NCBI GenBank assembly: GCA_001898965.1
Contig: MKVW01000009.1
Location: 186,001 to 250,000 of the forward strand
Origin: Rhizobiales bacterium 62-17
GTDB taxonomy: Bacteria; Pseudomonadota; Alphaproteobacteria; Rhizobiales; Beijerinckiaceae
DNA length: 64,000 bases
Reading direction: 5' to 3'
Under the pieces are notes generated by a model, which made no database searches, had not been told where the DNA came from, and saw only the letters and a program-made list of their open reading frames with translations. This document shows positions 27,325-36,791 of the stretch, piece after piece. The translations under genes and the position numbers were made by a program. Numbering within the stretch: position 1 is the stretch's first letter; each line of letters starts with the position of its first letter.

Positions 27325-29640
27325 TTAGGCCGACTTCATCCCCCGAATAATCCGCCACAGGCGCGGTGGCGTCGCCGGCATCGGCACGTCGCGCACGCCC
27401 AGATGACGCAGCGCGTCAACCAAGGCATTGGCGACCGCCGGCAGCGCGCCGACACAGCCCGCCTCGCCTGCGCCTTTCACGCCAAGCGGATTGGTCTTGG
27501 TCGGCACCGGATTGCTCTTCACCTCGAAGGCGCAGAGATTGTCCGCATGCGGCATGGCGTAATCCATGAACGAGGCGGTCAGCACTTCGCCGCTCTCGTT
27601 ATAGACCATGTCCTCCATGAGCATCTGGCCGACCCCCATGGCAATACCGCCGTGGATCTGCCCTTTCAGCAGCAGCGGGTTCATCACCACGCCGACATCG
27701 TCGACCACGTTGTAATTGACGAGTTCGACAGTGCCCGTCTCCTCGTCGATCTCCAGTTCGACGATGTGGCAGCCATTGGGATAATTCGGCTGCCGCCCGT
27801 TATAGACCGCCGTAGCACTTAGCCCCGGCTCGATATCGTCAGGCAGATCCGACGGTTTCGAGGCCGCCAGCGCCACGTCCTTCATCGTCAGGCTGCGATT
27901 GGTCTTGCGGCTTGAGAACACGCCGTCGTTGAATTCGATATCGTCGACCTTCAACACGTGAGCGGCGATCTTCATGGCCTTGGCGATGATCTTCTCGCTC
28001 GCCAGCACCATGGCGCCACCGCCGATGGCTGACGTGCGCGAACCACCGGTGCCCTCGCCATAAAAGATCACATCGGTGTCGCCCTGTTCATAATGCACCT
28101 CATGGGGATCGATACCGAGCCGGTCGCAGACGAGCTGTTTGAACACGGTCTCGTGGCCCTGCCCCTGCGTCACCGAACCCGACAGGATCGTCATGCTGCC
28201 GGTGCGGTCGAAGCGGATTTCAGCCCCTTCGATGCCGGGCGCGCCGGCCTTCTCGATTGAATTGGACAGACCGATGCCGCGCAGCTTGCCGCGCCGGCGT
28301 GCCTCAGAACGACGGGTTTCAAAGCCCTCCCAGTCTGCCATTTTCAGGCACAGGTCCATATTCTTCTCGAACGCGCCGCTGTCGTAGATGAACGACAGGC
28401 CGGTCTTGAAGGGAAAGGCATCCTCGGGAATCAGATTCTTGCGGCGCAGCTCGACTTTGTCGAAGCCCAGTTCATCGGCGGCGATGTCGATGATGCGCTC
28501 GATGATGTAAGCGGCTTCGGGCCGGCCGTTGCCGCGATAGGGCCGCATCCAATGGGTGTGGGTGAGCACGCCGGTCGTATCCACATGGATGGCCGGTGTC
28601 GTATAGACGCCCGCCAGCGTGCCGATATTGCTGAACAGCGCCGTTTCCGATCCGGTCTGCAGATAGGCACCGAGATTGACCAACGTGGTGACGCGCAGTC
28701 CTAAAAATTTGCCGGATTTATCGAGCGCCAGCTCCGCCGTCGTCAGATTGTCGCGCGCCGCCGCATCGGAGAGAAAGGCCTCGTTGCGCGTCGAGGTCCA
28801 TTTCACCGGGCGATGCAGTTTCTTCGATGCCAGGATCGCCAGCGCCACCTCGTTGAACACGCCCGACTTCATGCCGAAACTGCCGCCGATATCGCCGGCG
28901 ACGACGCGAATCTTGCTTTCGGGGATGCGCAACGATTGCGACAGCCGCTCGCGATAATCGAGCGCCCGCTGCAAGGTCGTGTAGACGGTGTAGCGATCGG
29001 CGGCGGGATCGTAATGGGCGACGCAGGCACGCGGCTCCATCGTCGCCGCCATGACGCGGTTGATGGTGAATGTATGTTTCACCACATGATCCGCCTTGGC
29101 GATGGCCGCATCGGTCGCGGCCTTATCGCCTTCCAGATGGGTGAAGCTGACATTGCCGGGATTGTCCGCATGCACCGCCGGCGCGCCGGGCTTGATCGCC
29201 TCTTCCGCCGTCAGCACCGCCGGCAGAACCTCATAATCGACATCGATCAGTTCCAGCGCATCCAGCGCCTGCCAGCGCGTCTCGGCGACGACGAAAGCGA
29301 CGAAATCACCGACCCAGCGCACATAGTCCTTGGGAAAGCCCGGCAGCGGCGGCGCATACATCGGCGAGCCGTCGCGTTTGGTCTTGCCTTTCGGCCGCGG
29401 CAGATCGCCATAGCCAGACTCCGTCCAATCCCGATGGGTCAGCACCGCCAGCACGCCCGGCGCCGCCAAGGCGCGGCTCGTCTCGATCTTCAGGATTTTC
29501 GCATGGGCATGGCGGGCACGCAGCACGACACCGTGCACGAGGCCCTCCATCGAAACATCATCGGTATAGCGTCCGCCGCCTTGAATGAGGCGCGGATCCT
29601 CGAAACGCGGCACCGGCTGCCCCAGCGCATAATCACCCAT
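27325..29640 (-). CDS. Xanthine dehydrogenase-family molybdopterin-binding subunit (CoxL-like), orphan
   Basis: 771 aa, full length for the large subunit of molybdenum hydroxylases. Start ATG at 29640 follows GGAGG at 9 bases. N-terminal DPRLIQGGGRYTDDV; cofactor loops GGSFGMKSG and RPYRGNGRPEAAYIIER; C-terminal GVKGAGEAGCVGALPA with the catalytic glutamate. The active-site loop is of the AYRGxGRPE kind (form II/aldehyde oxidase-like), not the AYRCSFR of true CO dehydrogenase, so the substrate is probably an aldehyde, aromatic acid or N-heterocycle. The FAD (CoxM) and 2Fe-2S (CoxS) subunits are absent from both sides; it must borrow partners encoded elsewhere. Confidence 0.9.
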   Translation of the reverse strand: MGDYALGQPVPRFEDPRLIQGGGRYTDDVSMEGLVHGVVLRARHAHAKILKIETSRALAAPGVLAVLTHRDWTESGYGDLPRPKGKTKRDGSPMYAPPLPGFPKDYVRWVGDFVAFVVAETRWQALDALELIDVDYEVLPAVLTAEEAIKPGAPAVHADNPGNVSFTHLEGDKAATDAAIAKADHVVKHTFTINRVMAATMEPRACVAHYDPAADRYTVYTTLQRALDYRERLSQSLRIPESKIRVVAGDIGGSFGMKSGVFNEVALAILASKKLHRPVKWTSTRNEAFLSDAAARDNLTTAELALDKSGKFLGLRVTTLVNLGAYLQTGSETALFSNIGTLAGVYTTPAIHVDTTGVLTHTHWMRPYRGNGRPEAAYIIERIIDIAADELGFDKVELRRKNLIPEDAFPFKTGLSFIYDSGAFEKNMDLCLKMADWEGFETRRSEARRRGKLRGIGLSNSIEKAGAPGIEGAEIRFDRTGSMTILSGSVTQGQGHETVFKQLVCDRLGIDPHEVHYEQGDTDVIFYGEGTGGSRTSAIGGGAMVLASEKIIAKAMKIAAHVLKVDDIEFNDGVFSSRKTNRSLTMKDVALAASKPSDLPDDIEPGLSATAVYNGRQPNYPNGCHIVELEIDEETGTVELVNYNVVDDVGVVMNPLLLKGQIHGGIAMGVGQMLMEDMVYNESGEVLTASFMDYAMPHADNLCAFEVKSNPVPTKTNPLGVKGAGEAGCVGALPAVANALVDALRHLGVRDVPMPATPPRLWRIIRGMKSA

Positions 29641-29794
29641 GGGATTTCCTCCAGGTTCTGTTTTCTTGATTTTGTATTTTAGCGTCTCGGTGACGGCGCC
29701 AGCCAACGCTTCGCCATTTGCTAGACATCACCACAAGATGTCCTTTAGCAGGCGATGGGCCGGTTTTGAAATCTCACGAACGCAGGGATGAATT

Positions 29795-30562
29795 ATGAAT
29801 CATGTCACTGTCATCACCGGTGCTTCGAGCGGCATCGGCACGGAGCTTGCCCGCGTTTTCGCCCGCAACAATCATCGCTTGCTGCTGACCGGGCGCAACA
29901 CCGTGGCACTTGAGGCACTGGCCAACGAACTCACGGGCGCCAAACCCATCGTCCTGGTCGCCGATTTGACGGAACCCGGCGCCGCCCAGCGTCTGGTCGA
30001 CACCTTGCGCCAGAACGACGTCTCCGCCGGCATCCTGGTCAACAATGCCGGTTATGGCCTCGCCGGCCGCTTCGCTGACCTCGAAGGCGCCAGCCAGCTC
30101 AACATGCTCGATCTCAACATGCGGGTGCTGACCGAGCTCACCTATCTGCTGCTGCCCGATCTCGTCGCCGCCAAGGGCCGGCTGCTCAATGTCGCCTCCA
30201 CAGCCGCCTATTTTCCGGGGCCGGGCATGGCGGCCTATTACGCCAGCAAGGCCTATGTGCTGTCGCTCAGCGAAGCCCTGCATCAGGAGTTGAAACAGCA
30301 GGTCGGCGTCACCGTGCTCTGCCCGGGAACCACGGCCACCGTCTTCTTCGACCGGGCCGGCATCAACCCCAAACTGATCAAGGCGCTGCGGCCGATGTCG
30401 CCGCTCCAGGTGGCCGAAGCCGGCTATCGCGGCCTGATGGCTGGCCGCCGCGTGGTGGTGCCCGGCTGGCACAATCGCCTGCTTGCCGGCGTGTCGGGTG
30501 TCATTCCTCACTTTCTGTTCATGTCTTTTTTGCAACATTTGCAAACAGGCCGCAGAAAATAG
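29795..30562 (+). CDS. Short-chain dehydrogenase/reductase
   Basis: 255 aa classical SDR. NAD(P)-binding TGASSGIGTELARVFA near the N-terminus with an Arg at LTGRNT favouring NADP, the NNAGYG motif, active-site Ser in NVASTAAY and the YYASKAY Tyr-x-x-x-Lys pair. The C-terminal part (VVPGWHNRLLAGVSGVIPHFLFMSF) is hydrophobic, like SDRs that act on lipids or sit at the membrane (DltE/YqjQ group). Substrate unknown. It is divergent from the CoxL-like gene across about 154 bp and followed by the amidotransferase gene 96 bp later. Confidence 0.88.
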   Translation: MNHVTVITGASSGIGTELARVFARNNHRLLLTGRNTVALEALANELTGAKPIVLVADLTEPGAAQRLVDTLRQNDVSAGILVNNAGYGLAGRFADLEGASQLNMLDLNMRVLTELTYLLLPDLVAAKGRLLNVASTAAYFPGPGMAAYYASKAYVLSLSEALHQELKQQVGVTVLCPGTTATVFFDRAGINPKLIKALRPMSPLQVAEAGYRGLMAGRRVVVPGWHNRLLAGVSGVIPHFLFMSFLQHLQTGRRK

Positions 30563-30658
30563 ATTCGCTGCCGGGTTCTCGCCACGATAGCCGTCTATTC
30601 GACCCCGGCACGATGTTTGCTTGATTTTGCACGCAACCGCCACGAGAACAGCACGATC

Positions 30659-31396
30659 ATGTATCTGCCCGTCCTTGATTCTCCTTCCGGCACAATTCTC
30701 GTCATCCTGCACCAGGAATCGTCCTCGGCTGCGCGGGTCGGCCGGATTTTGCAAAATCAAGGCTACCTTCTCGACGAGCGCCGCCCGAGCTGCGGCGACC
30801 CGCTGCCCACCACGTTGGCCGGCTATACCGGCGTGGTGATCTTCGGCGGCCCGATGAGCGCCAACGACGATTTCGACTACATCCGCCGGGAGACCGATTT
30901 CGTCGGTCTCGCGCTGAAGGAAGAAAAGCCACTGCTCGGCATCTGCCTGGGCGCCCAGCTCATCGCCCGGCATCTGGGCGAACGCGTCGGTCCGCATCCG
31001 CAGGGGCGCGCCGAGATCGGCTACTATCCGATCGACCCGACTCCTGAAGGCGACAAGCTCTGCCCGATGCCCTGCCCGCGCACGGTCTATCAGTGGCACC
31101 GCGAAGGCTTCGACCTGCCCAAGGGCGCCAAGCTGCTGGCGCGCGGCGGCGAGGACTTCCCGATCCAGGCTTTCTCCTATGGCAGCGCCGTCGCCCTACA
31201 GTTCCATCCGGAGGTCAGCTATTCGACCATCTGCCGTTGGACCACCCGGGCCGGCGAGCGGATGATGTGCGCCGGCGCGCAACCGCTCGATCATCATTTC
31301 GACGGCTGGTTCCTCTACGACCGCGCCATCGCCCAGTGGACCCACACTTTCCTCGCCGCATGGGCGACGAAGCAGCCGTTGTCCCTCAGCGCCTGA
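30659..31396 (+). CDS. Class I glutamine amidotransferase-like protein
   Basis: 245 aa from the ATG at 30659 (MYLPVLDSPSGTILVILHQE). GATase1 fold with the nucleophile elbow LLGICLGAQL (Cys96) and the catalytic histidine in ALQFHPEVS; an oxyanion GGPMSAND segment lies in front. It has no synthetase partner domain, so it belongs to the stand-alone group (GuaA-like amidotransferase, YfeJ/YLR126C type) whose members may hydrolyse gamma-glutamyl compounds rather than feed ammonia to a partner. The actual substrate is unknown. It ends 66 bp before the convergent CAP-domain gene, and this gap holds a single arm of the repeat family. Confidence 0.86.
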   Translation: MYLPVLDSPSGTILVILHQESSSAARVGRILQNQGYLLDERRPSCGDPLPTTLAGYTGVVIFGGPMSANDDFDYIRRETDFVGLALKEEKPLLGICLGAQLIARHLGERVGPHPQGRAEIGYYPIDPTPEGDKLCPMPCPRTVYQWHREGFDLPKGAKLLARGGEDFPIQAFSYGSAVALQFHPEVSYSTICRWTTRAGERMMCAGAQPLDHHFDGWFLYDRAIAQWTHTFLAAWATKQPLSLSA

Positions 31397-31412
31397 AATC
31401 AGCGAACCGAAA

Positions 31413-31452
31413 TCCTGGTTTCCGGATCACGCTGCGCGTGTCCGGGATGACA
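31413..31452. repeat. Single-arm (half) palindromic repeat, copy 5
   Basis: Only the right arm is present: cctggtttccggatcacgct, gcgcgtgtccgggatgaca, matching the right arm of copy 4 nearly base for base. It lies in the 66 bp convergent gap between the amidotransferase and CAP genes. A half unit shows the arm is the basic mobile or functional unit. Confidence 0.8.
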
Positions 31453-31462
31453 CAAGGTCACG

Positions 31463-31993
31463 TCAATTGGCCAGCACCAGCGCCCAATAGACCTTGTATT
31501 TGCTGTCGGGCGCATAGGCCGTGGCGATGCCCATGCGCGTCGCCGAGCGGTTGAGCATGTTGGCATTGTGCGAAGACGACTGGCGCCAGCCCGAAAAGGC
31601 TTCGGCCAAAGTGTGATAGCCGGCCGAGACATTCTCGACCGCCACGCCGGCGGATATGCCTTCCGAGGCGAGCCGTGCTTTCAGCTTCTGCGGCGTGTCG
31701 GGCGAGGCGGCGCCCGCCTTCACCATCTCCTGCGCCCGCTGCTGCGCCGCCCGCTGCAAGGCGGGATCGACCGTCAGCACCGGCAGACCGTTGTTGGCGC
31801 GATAGATCGAGATCATGTCGCGCGCCGCCGCCGGATCGATCGTCGCGCCTTGTGCGGCGAGCGAACGATAGAAGGTCGGTGTCGCCGATTGCGGCGCGGG
31901 CTTCTCGGAACAGCCGGCAACGGCCAGGCCGAGCGCGGCGAGGAAGGGAATGCAGGGCGTCATACCGCCGGTGTGAGCAGACAGGGTTAACAT
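31463..31993 (-). CDS. CAP/SCP-domain lipoprotein
   Basis: 176 aa. The N-terminus holds a lipobox (LAVAGC) so it should be lipid-anchored; a start at 31993 directly follows the MscS stop (TGAATG), while an internal ATG at 31963 (MTPCIPFLAALG) is equally possible. The CAP (cysteine-rich secretory/PR-1) fold is recognised by ISIYRANNGLPVLTVDPALQRAAQQRA, the AVENVSAGY segment with its Glu and the WRQSSSHNANML histidine. Bacterial CAP proteins are extracellular or periplasmic, with roles from cell-wall binding to protease-like activity, none certain. Probably co-transcribed with the upstream channel gene. Confidence 0.85.
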   Translation of the reverse strand: MLTLSAHTGGMTPCIPFLAALGLAVAGCSEKPAPQSATPTFYRSLAAQGATIDPAAARDMISIYRANNGLPVLTVDPALQRAAQQRAQEMVKAGAASPDTPQKLKARLASEGISAGVAVENVSAGYHTLAEAFSGWRQSSSHNANMLNRSATRMGIATAYAPDSKYKVYWALVLAN

Positions 31994-34378
31994 TCAGTTA
32001 CTCAGCTTGACGACAACGGGGGCAGGTGCCGGCGCGTTCATTTCGATCTTGGCGTCGCGCAGGCAGCGCAGGATGCTGAAATTGAGGTCGCTGCGCACCT
32101 TCGCCGATTTCTCCACATCGCTCACGAAGCAGATAAGTTCAAACTTCAGCACGTTTTCCATCGAGGCGAACACCACGTTCGGGGCCGGTGTTTTCAGCAC
32201 CATCTCCTGCCCCTTCACCGCTTCGAGCAGCACATTGCGCACCTGATCGGGATCGGCGGCCATGGTGACGACAACCGGAATTTTGATGCGCCCCACCCGG
32301 TCGCTGCGCACCCAGTTCTTCACCACGCCCGAAACCATGTTGGAATTGGGCACGATCATCGTGGCGCGGTCGAAGGTTTCGATCTCGGTCGAGCGCACGT
32401 TGATGCGCCGGACATAGCCTTGCTCATCGCCGACGACGATCCAGTCGCCGACCCGCACCGCCCGCTCCCACAGCAGGATCAGGCCCGAGACGAAATTATT
32501 GACCACGGACTGCAGGCCGAAACCGATACCGATGGAGAGCGCGCCGGCGACGATCGCAAGCTTCTCCAAACCAAGGCCGACATGGGCAAAGGCGATGCCC
32601 AACGACAACAACACACCGGCATAGCCGACGCTGGTGCGGATGGAGGCGCGCAAACCGAGATCGAGATGGGTGTGCGGCAGCAGGCTGCCTTCGAGCCAGT
32701 TCTGCACCGCCCGCGTGATCAGGAAACCGAGGATGAACAGAAGCAGCGCCGAGAAAACGGTCGCCAGCGAAATGGTGAGATCGCCGACCTGGAAGCCGAA
32801 GAAGGCGGCGCGCACGCTGCCGAGCATGTCGTCGGATTCGATACCCCACGGCGCCAGAACGAGAAGGGCCGCGACGATCCACAGAATGACGCTGACGAGG
32901 CCGCGCAGAACCACGGAAAGCTGCAACAGCCCGTCGCCCTTGAGCCCGATGCTGTTCATGATCGCCCGTCCGACGGCAGCCTGCGGCTGGAAGGCCCCGG
33001 CCAGACCATCGTCGGCGATGATATGCAGCAGGAAGGCGGCGGCACCGACGAACGTCACCCAGATCAACTGATCGACGAAGAAGGTCGCCAGCGCGATATA
33101 GCCGATCAGCGACGCCCCCAGGATGATGACGATGACGGCCCAGGCGCAGACACGCCAGATCGCATACCAATCACGCTGCGGCACGATCGGCGGGCCGAAA
33201 CAATCGTCCGCCGGATCGGGCGGCGGCGCGACACCGTAGAGCGCCCGGATCATCAGGACGGCGACCATCACCGAAACGACGGCCCGCAACAGCACCGACA
33301 CGCGCACGTTGGCGGCGACGAGATCGTTGAAGGCTTCGATGACTTTCAGGCCCGACACGATGAAGGCGACGGCGATGGCGAGCCGCGCCAGCCGTTCGAC
33401 GGTTTCATCGGTCAGATCGAGCAGGCGCCAATCGCCATTGTTGGGCGCCAGCAGGCCGCGCACGACGCCGGCGGTGATGGCAATGCGGCGCACCGCTTCG
33501 AAAATCACCTGCGCCACCGGTTCAGTGCGTGGCGTGACGATGCTGAAAGCGCGCGCCGCCTCGATCAACAGCATCATCGCCACAATAGGCACGACGGCCG
33601 TCACCATCGCCACCCAGATCGCCGCCAACGCCTTGGCCAGGCGCGACGGCTCCTTGATCGTCGGTTTGCGCGACAGAATGCGGTTCGCCACTATTTTGGC
33701 GATGGCATAGCCAAGCGCGATCGCCGCGACCATGAGCGCCATGAACCAGCCGTTGGCACCGCGCAACTGCGTCATCGCATTGTCGAGCCAGTCGCCGATC
33801 ACCGAACGGGCCGCTTGCGCATCGCGCGGCAATTCGCTCACCGCTGAAATCCACAGCGACGGGCTGAGAATGCTCGACGACAGTTGAAAGAGCGCCTGAC
33901 GGAAGGTGGCACGCCGGCGGTTGACGATGGAATTGCCGACCTGCTCGGTCTCCACCAGCAGCAAGCGCGCGCGCTTCACCTGCTCGTCGATATCGTTGAA
34001 CCGCTTCTGCTGCTCGTCCCGCTCGCCGGCGACAGCGGCGGCCTCGGGCGGTGCGCCGGCCGCCGGCTTGGGACCAAGCTGATCGAGACGGGTCTTGATT
34101 TCATCGAGCCGTGGCTGCAACTCGCTCAGCGTGTCCTGTGCCGATTGCGTCACCGGATCGAGGTCGTTGCGCAGGCTCTGCAACGCCGTGTCCGAGATAT
34201 CCTGACCGGCGAGCATCTTCTCGACGACGGTCAGTTTGGCGCGCGCCGCATCAAGCTTGGCGCTGGCGGCCTGGGCGACGGTCGGCTGCTGCTGCGCCGA
34301 TGCCGGAGCGGCGACCAGCAGGCAGGCGGCGAACAAAAGACACACCGCAGCGAGCAGCGGCCGGAACCTCGTGGACAA
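31994..34378 (-). CDS. Large MscS-family mechanosensitive channel (DUF3772-type)
   Basis: 794 aa. Signal peptide ending APASAQ, then a periplasmic coiled-coil-rich domain (about residues 35-170, SAKLDAARAKLTVVEKMLAG and similar) that corresponds to DUF3772, then ten or so membrane segments and the MscS pore and vestibule domain at the C-terminus. The pore-lining helix region LGLEKLAIVAGALSIGIGFG, the following NFVSGLILLWERAVRVGDW and the RRINVRSTEIETFDRATMIVPNS beta domain are typical. It opens under membrane tension to release osmolytes. Start is a TTG at 34378 with GGGAG about 8 bases upstream; no ATG fits the signal peptide. Confidence 0.9.
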   Translation of the reverse strand: MSTRFRPLLAAVCLLFAACLLVAAPASAQQQPTVAQAASAKLDAARAKLTVVEKMLAGQDISDTALQSLRNDLDPVTQSAQDTLSELQPRLDEIKTRLDQLGPKPAAGAPPEAAAVAGERDEQQKRFNDIDEQVKRARLLLVETEQVGNSIVNRRRATFRQALFQLSSSILSPSLWISAVSELPRDAQAARSVIGDWLDNAMTQLRGANGWFMALMVAAIALGYAIAKIVANRILSRKPTIKEPSRLAKALAAIWVAMVTAVVPIVAMMLLIEAARAFSIVTPRTEPVAQVIFEAVRRIAITAGVVRGLLAPNNGDWRLLDLTDETVERLARLAIAVAFIVSGLKVIEAFNDLVAANVRVSVLLRAVVSVMVAVLMIRALYGVAPPPDPADDCFGPPIVPQRDWYAIWRVCAWAVIVIILGASLIGYIALATFFVDQLIWVTFVGAAAFLLHIIADDGLAGAFQPQAAVGRAIMNSIGLKGDGLLQLSVVLRGLVSVILWIVAALLVLAPWGIESDDMLGSVRAAFFGFQVGDLTISLATVFSALLLFILGFLITRAVQNWLEGSLLPHTHLDLGLRASIRTSVGYAGVLLSLGIAFAHVGLGLEKLAIVAGALSIGIGFGLQSVVNNFVSGLILLWERAVRVGDWIVVGDEQGYVRRINVRSTEIETFDRATMIVPNSNMVSGVVKNWVRSDRVGRIKIPVVVTMAADPDQVRNVLLEAVKGQEMVLKTPAPNVVFASMENVLKFELICFVSDVEKSAKVRSDLNFSILRCLRDAKIEMNAPAPAPVVVKLSN

Positions 34379-34442
34379 GTGTCATCTCCCGCGAATCAGC
34401 CGCGCCAGTTTAGCGAAGACCCGTTCCGCTCGCGCGACGCTT

Positions 34443-35543
34443 TCAATCCGTCGAATGTGGTTTTGCCGAGGCGTCACGATAGACATGGCGCCGCTCTTGC
34501 CAGTCCTCGACCGCCACCGCTCCGTCCCGGGTTCCCTCCGGCAGATCGCCGAGATAGCGCGGACCGATCGGCGATTTGCCGTGGCCGCCCGGAATATCAA
34601 GCACATATTCGGGCACGCAGAGCCCGGAAACATGGCCGCGCAGGGCGCGCATCAAAGCCTGACCGGTGGCGATGTCGACACGCAGATGCGACGTGCCGGG
34701 CGCCAGATCGGGATGGTGCAGATAATAGGGCTTGATGCGGTTTTCGACGAAGGCGCGCATCAAGGCGGAGAGCGTCTCGATATCGTCGTTGACCCCCCGC
34801 AGCAGCACGCTCTGGCTCACCAGCGGAATGCCAGCCTCGACCAGCCGGGCGCAGGCGGCGCTGGCCGTCTCGGACAGTTCGCGCGGATGATTGGCATGCA
34901 CGGCCACATAAACCGTCTTGCCGCTGGCCCGCAGCGCGCCGATCAGCGCGTCATCGATGCGGCTGGGATCCGCCACCGGCACACGCGTGTGGATGCGTAT
35001 GATTTTAACATGGGCGATGGCGCCGAGGCGCTGCATGACCTCGCGCAGCCGCCGGGGCGACAAAAACAGGGGATCGCCGCCGGTGAGGATCACTTCCCAA
35101 ATATCAGGCGTCGCTTCGATATAGCCGAGCGCCGCTGCAAGGGCCTGCGGCGACAAAATATTGCTGCCGCCATCGCCAACGCTTTCGCGCCGGAAACAGA
35201 AGCGGCAATAGACCGGGCAGGCGTGCAGCAGTTTCAACAGCACCCGGTCGGGATAGCGGTGCACGATGCCCTCGACCGGCGCATGCGCCTCATCGCCGAT
35301 CGGATCGTCCAGCTCCTGCGGCAGACGGTCGAGTTCGCGCGCGTCGGGCACGAACTGGCGGGCGATCGGATCGTTGGGATCGTTCGGATCGATCAGGGCC
35401 GCGATATCGGGCGTGATGGCGATCGAATAGACCTCGTTGACCCGCGCGACCGCATCGCGCCGATCCGGTCCGATCAGATGGGCATCGATAAGATCGGCGG
35501 CGCTGCGCAAGGTGCGGGTGAGGGCACCGGGTCTGTCGTCCAT
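34443..35543 (-). CDS. epmB: Lysine 2,3-aminomutase-like EF-P beta-lysine synthase
   Basis: 366 aa from the ATG at 35543; an in-frame TTG at 35597 overlapping the epmA stop would add 18 residues. Radical-SAM/PLP enzyme that converts alpha-lysine to (R)-beta-lysine for elongation factor P. Radical-SAM cysteines Cys109, Cys113 and Cys116 lie in CPVYCRFCFRRE; the PLP-binding lysine is expected in VLDIPGGHGKSPIG, and the DPLFLSPRRL and VAVHANHPREL segments match the family. It is shorter than catabolic lysine 2,3-aminomutase, which favours the EF-P role, as does its position directly after epmA and beside divergent efp. Confidence 0.9.
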   Translation of the reverse strand: MDDRPGALTRTLRSAADLIDAHLIGPDRRDAVARVNEVYSIAITPDIAALIDPNDPNDPIARQFVPDARELDRLPQELDDPIGDEAHAPVEGIVHRYPDRVLLKLLHACPVYCRFCFRRESVGDGGSNILSPQALAAALGYIEATPDIWEVILTGGDPLFLSPRRLREVMQRLGAIAHVKIIRIHTRVPVADPSRIDDALIGALRASGKTVYVAVHANHPRELSETASAACARLVEAGIPLVSQSVLLRGVNDDIETLSALMRAFVENRIKPYYLHHPDLAPGTSHLRVDIATGQALMRALRGHVSGLCVPEYVLDIPGGHGKSPIGPRYLGDLPEGTRDGAVAVEDWQERRHVYRDASAKPHSTD

Positions 35544-35593
35544 GGCCGTCTGTGTAGAAGAGGCGGGCGGACGGCGCAAACCTATGGCGGCTT

Positions 35594-36637
35594 TCAAGGA
35601 ACCGGCGACCAGATCACCTGCTCAATCCGTTGCGCGCCGGCCGCCAGCATCACCAGGCGCTCGAAACCGAGCGCGATGCCACTGGCCGGCGGCATGGATG
35701 CCAGCGCCGCCAGAAAATCCTCGTCCAACGGATAGCTCTCCCCGTAAATCCTTTGACGCTCGGCCATTTCCGCCTCGAAACGGCGGCGCTGTTCGGCTGC
35801 ATCGGTCAATTCGCCGAAGGCATTGGCCAGTTCGACGCCGCAGGCATAGAGCTCGAACCGCTCGGCCACCCGCCCGTCGCGGGCGCTGGGCCGCGCCAGC
35901 GCCGCTTCCGACAGGGGGTATTCATCGAGCACGGTCAGGCGGCCAAGCCCCAGATTTGGCTCGATTTTTTCGGAAATCACCTTGCTGAAGATATCCGACC
36001 AGCTGTCGTCCACCGTGATCCGCAGACCCGATCTGGCGGCGGCCGCCGCCAGCCTGTCGCGATCATCGAGCAAAGCCAGAAGGTCGATCCCGGCATGGCG
36101 CTGGAACGCCTCCGCCACCGTCAACCGCTCGAAAGGGGCGAACGGGTCGGCGCTCTGACCGCGCCAGGCGAGGACTTGCGCGCCGGCGGCCCGGGCCACG
36201 GCAGCGACCAGGCCCTGACAGTCGGCGATCAGCTGATCATACGGCGCCCGCGCCCGATACCATTCCAGCATGGTGAATTCCGGATGGTGCAAAGGGCCAC
36301 GCTCATGGTTCCGGAACACCCGCGAGAGCGCAAAAATCCGCTCCTCGCCCGCTGCCAGCAGCTTTTTACAGACGAATTCCGGCGAGGAATGCAGATAGAG
36401 CGGCCGCCTGGTCCCGTCCGGATCGACGATTTCCGTGGCAAAACCACCGATATGCGCCTCGTTTCCCGGCGAAATCTGCAGAATTCCAGGCTCCGCCTCG
36501 ATAAATCCCGCCCCGGCGAACCACGCCCGGCAGGCGCCCACGATCCCCTGGCGGGCCAGGAGGAAGGGCCGACGGTCGGCATGGAGGGAGGGGCTCCACC
36601 AGGGCGAGGCAGCGGGGGGCTGTCGTTTATTGGTCAT
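35594..36637 (-). CDS. epmA: EF-P lysine lysyltransferase
   Basis: 347 aa, a class II lysyl-tRNA synthetase catalytic core without anticodon-binding domain (GenX/PoxA). It ligates beta-lysine to a lysine of EF-P. Class II motif 2 is FRNHERGPLHHPEFTMLEWY and motif 3 is SGIALGFERLVMLAAGA; the LYLHSSPEFVCKKLLAAG block is conserved in lysyl-type enzymes. ATG at 36637. It is upstream of epmB and divergent from efp across 154 bp, so enzyme and target can be co-controlled. Confidence 0.94.
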   Translation of the reverse strand: MTNKRQPPAASPWWSPSLHADRRPFLLARQGIVGACRAWFAGAGFIEAEPGILQISPGNEAHIGGFATEIVDPDGTRRPLYLHSSPEFVCKKLLAAGEERIFALSRVFRNHERGPLHHPEFTMLEWYRARAPYDQLIADCQGLVAAVARAAGAQVLAWRGQSADPFAPFERLTVAEAFQRHAGIDLLALLDDRDRLAAAAARSGLRITVDDSWSDIFSKVISEKIEPNLGLGRLTVLDEYPLSEAALARPSARDGRVAERFELYACGVELANAFGELTDAAEQRRRFEAEMAERQRIYGESYPLDEDFLAALASMPPASGIALGFERLVMLAAGAQRIEQVIWSPVP

Positions 36638-36791
36638 GGACGGCTAGCGATTCGCGCCTGAATGAGTATTGTGCGCCCGATTTCACCGGGCAGAAGATCC
36701 ATCTGCCCGGTCATAGGCCGTTCCGGCCTGGACCATCAAGGGCATAGGCCCAAGGCATGGGCCTTGGCCGGTTACATCAAAGGAAGACCTC

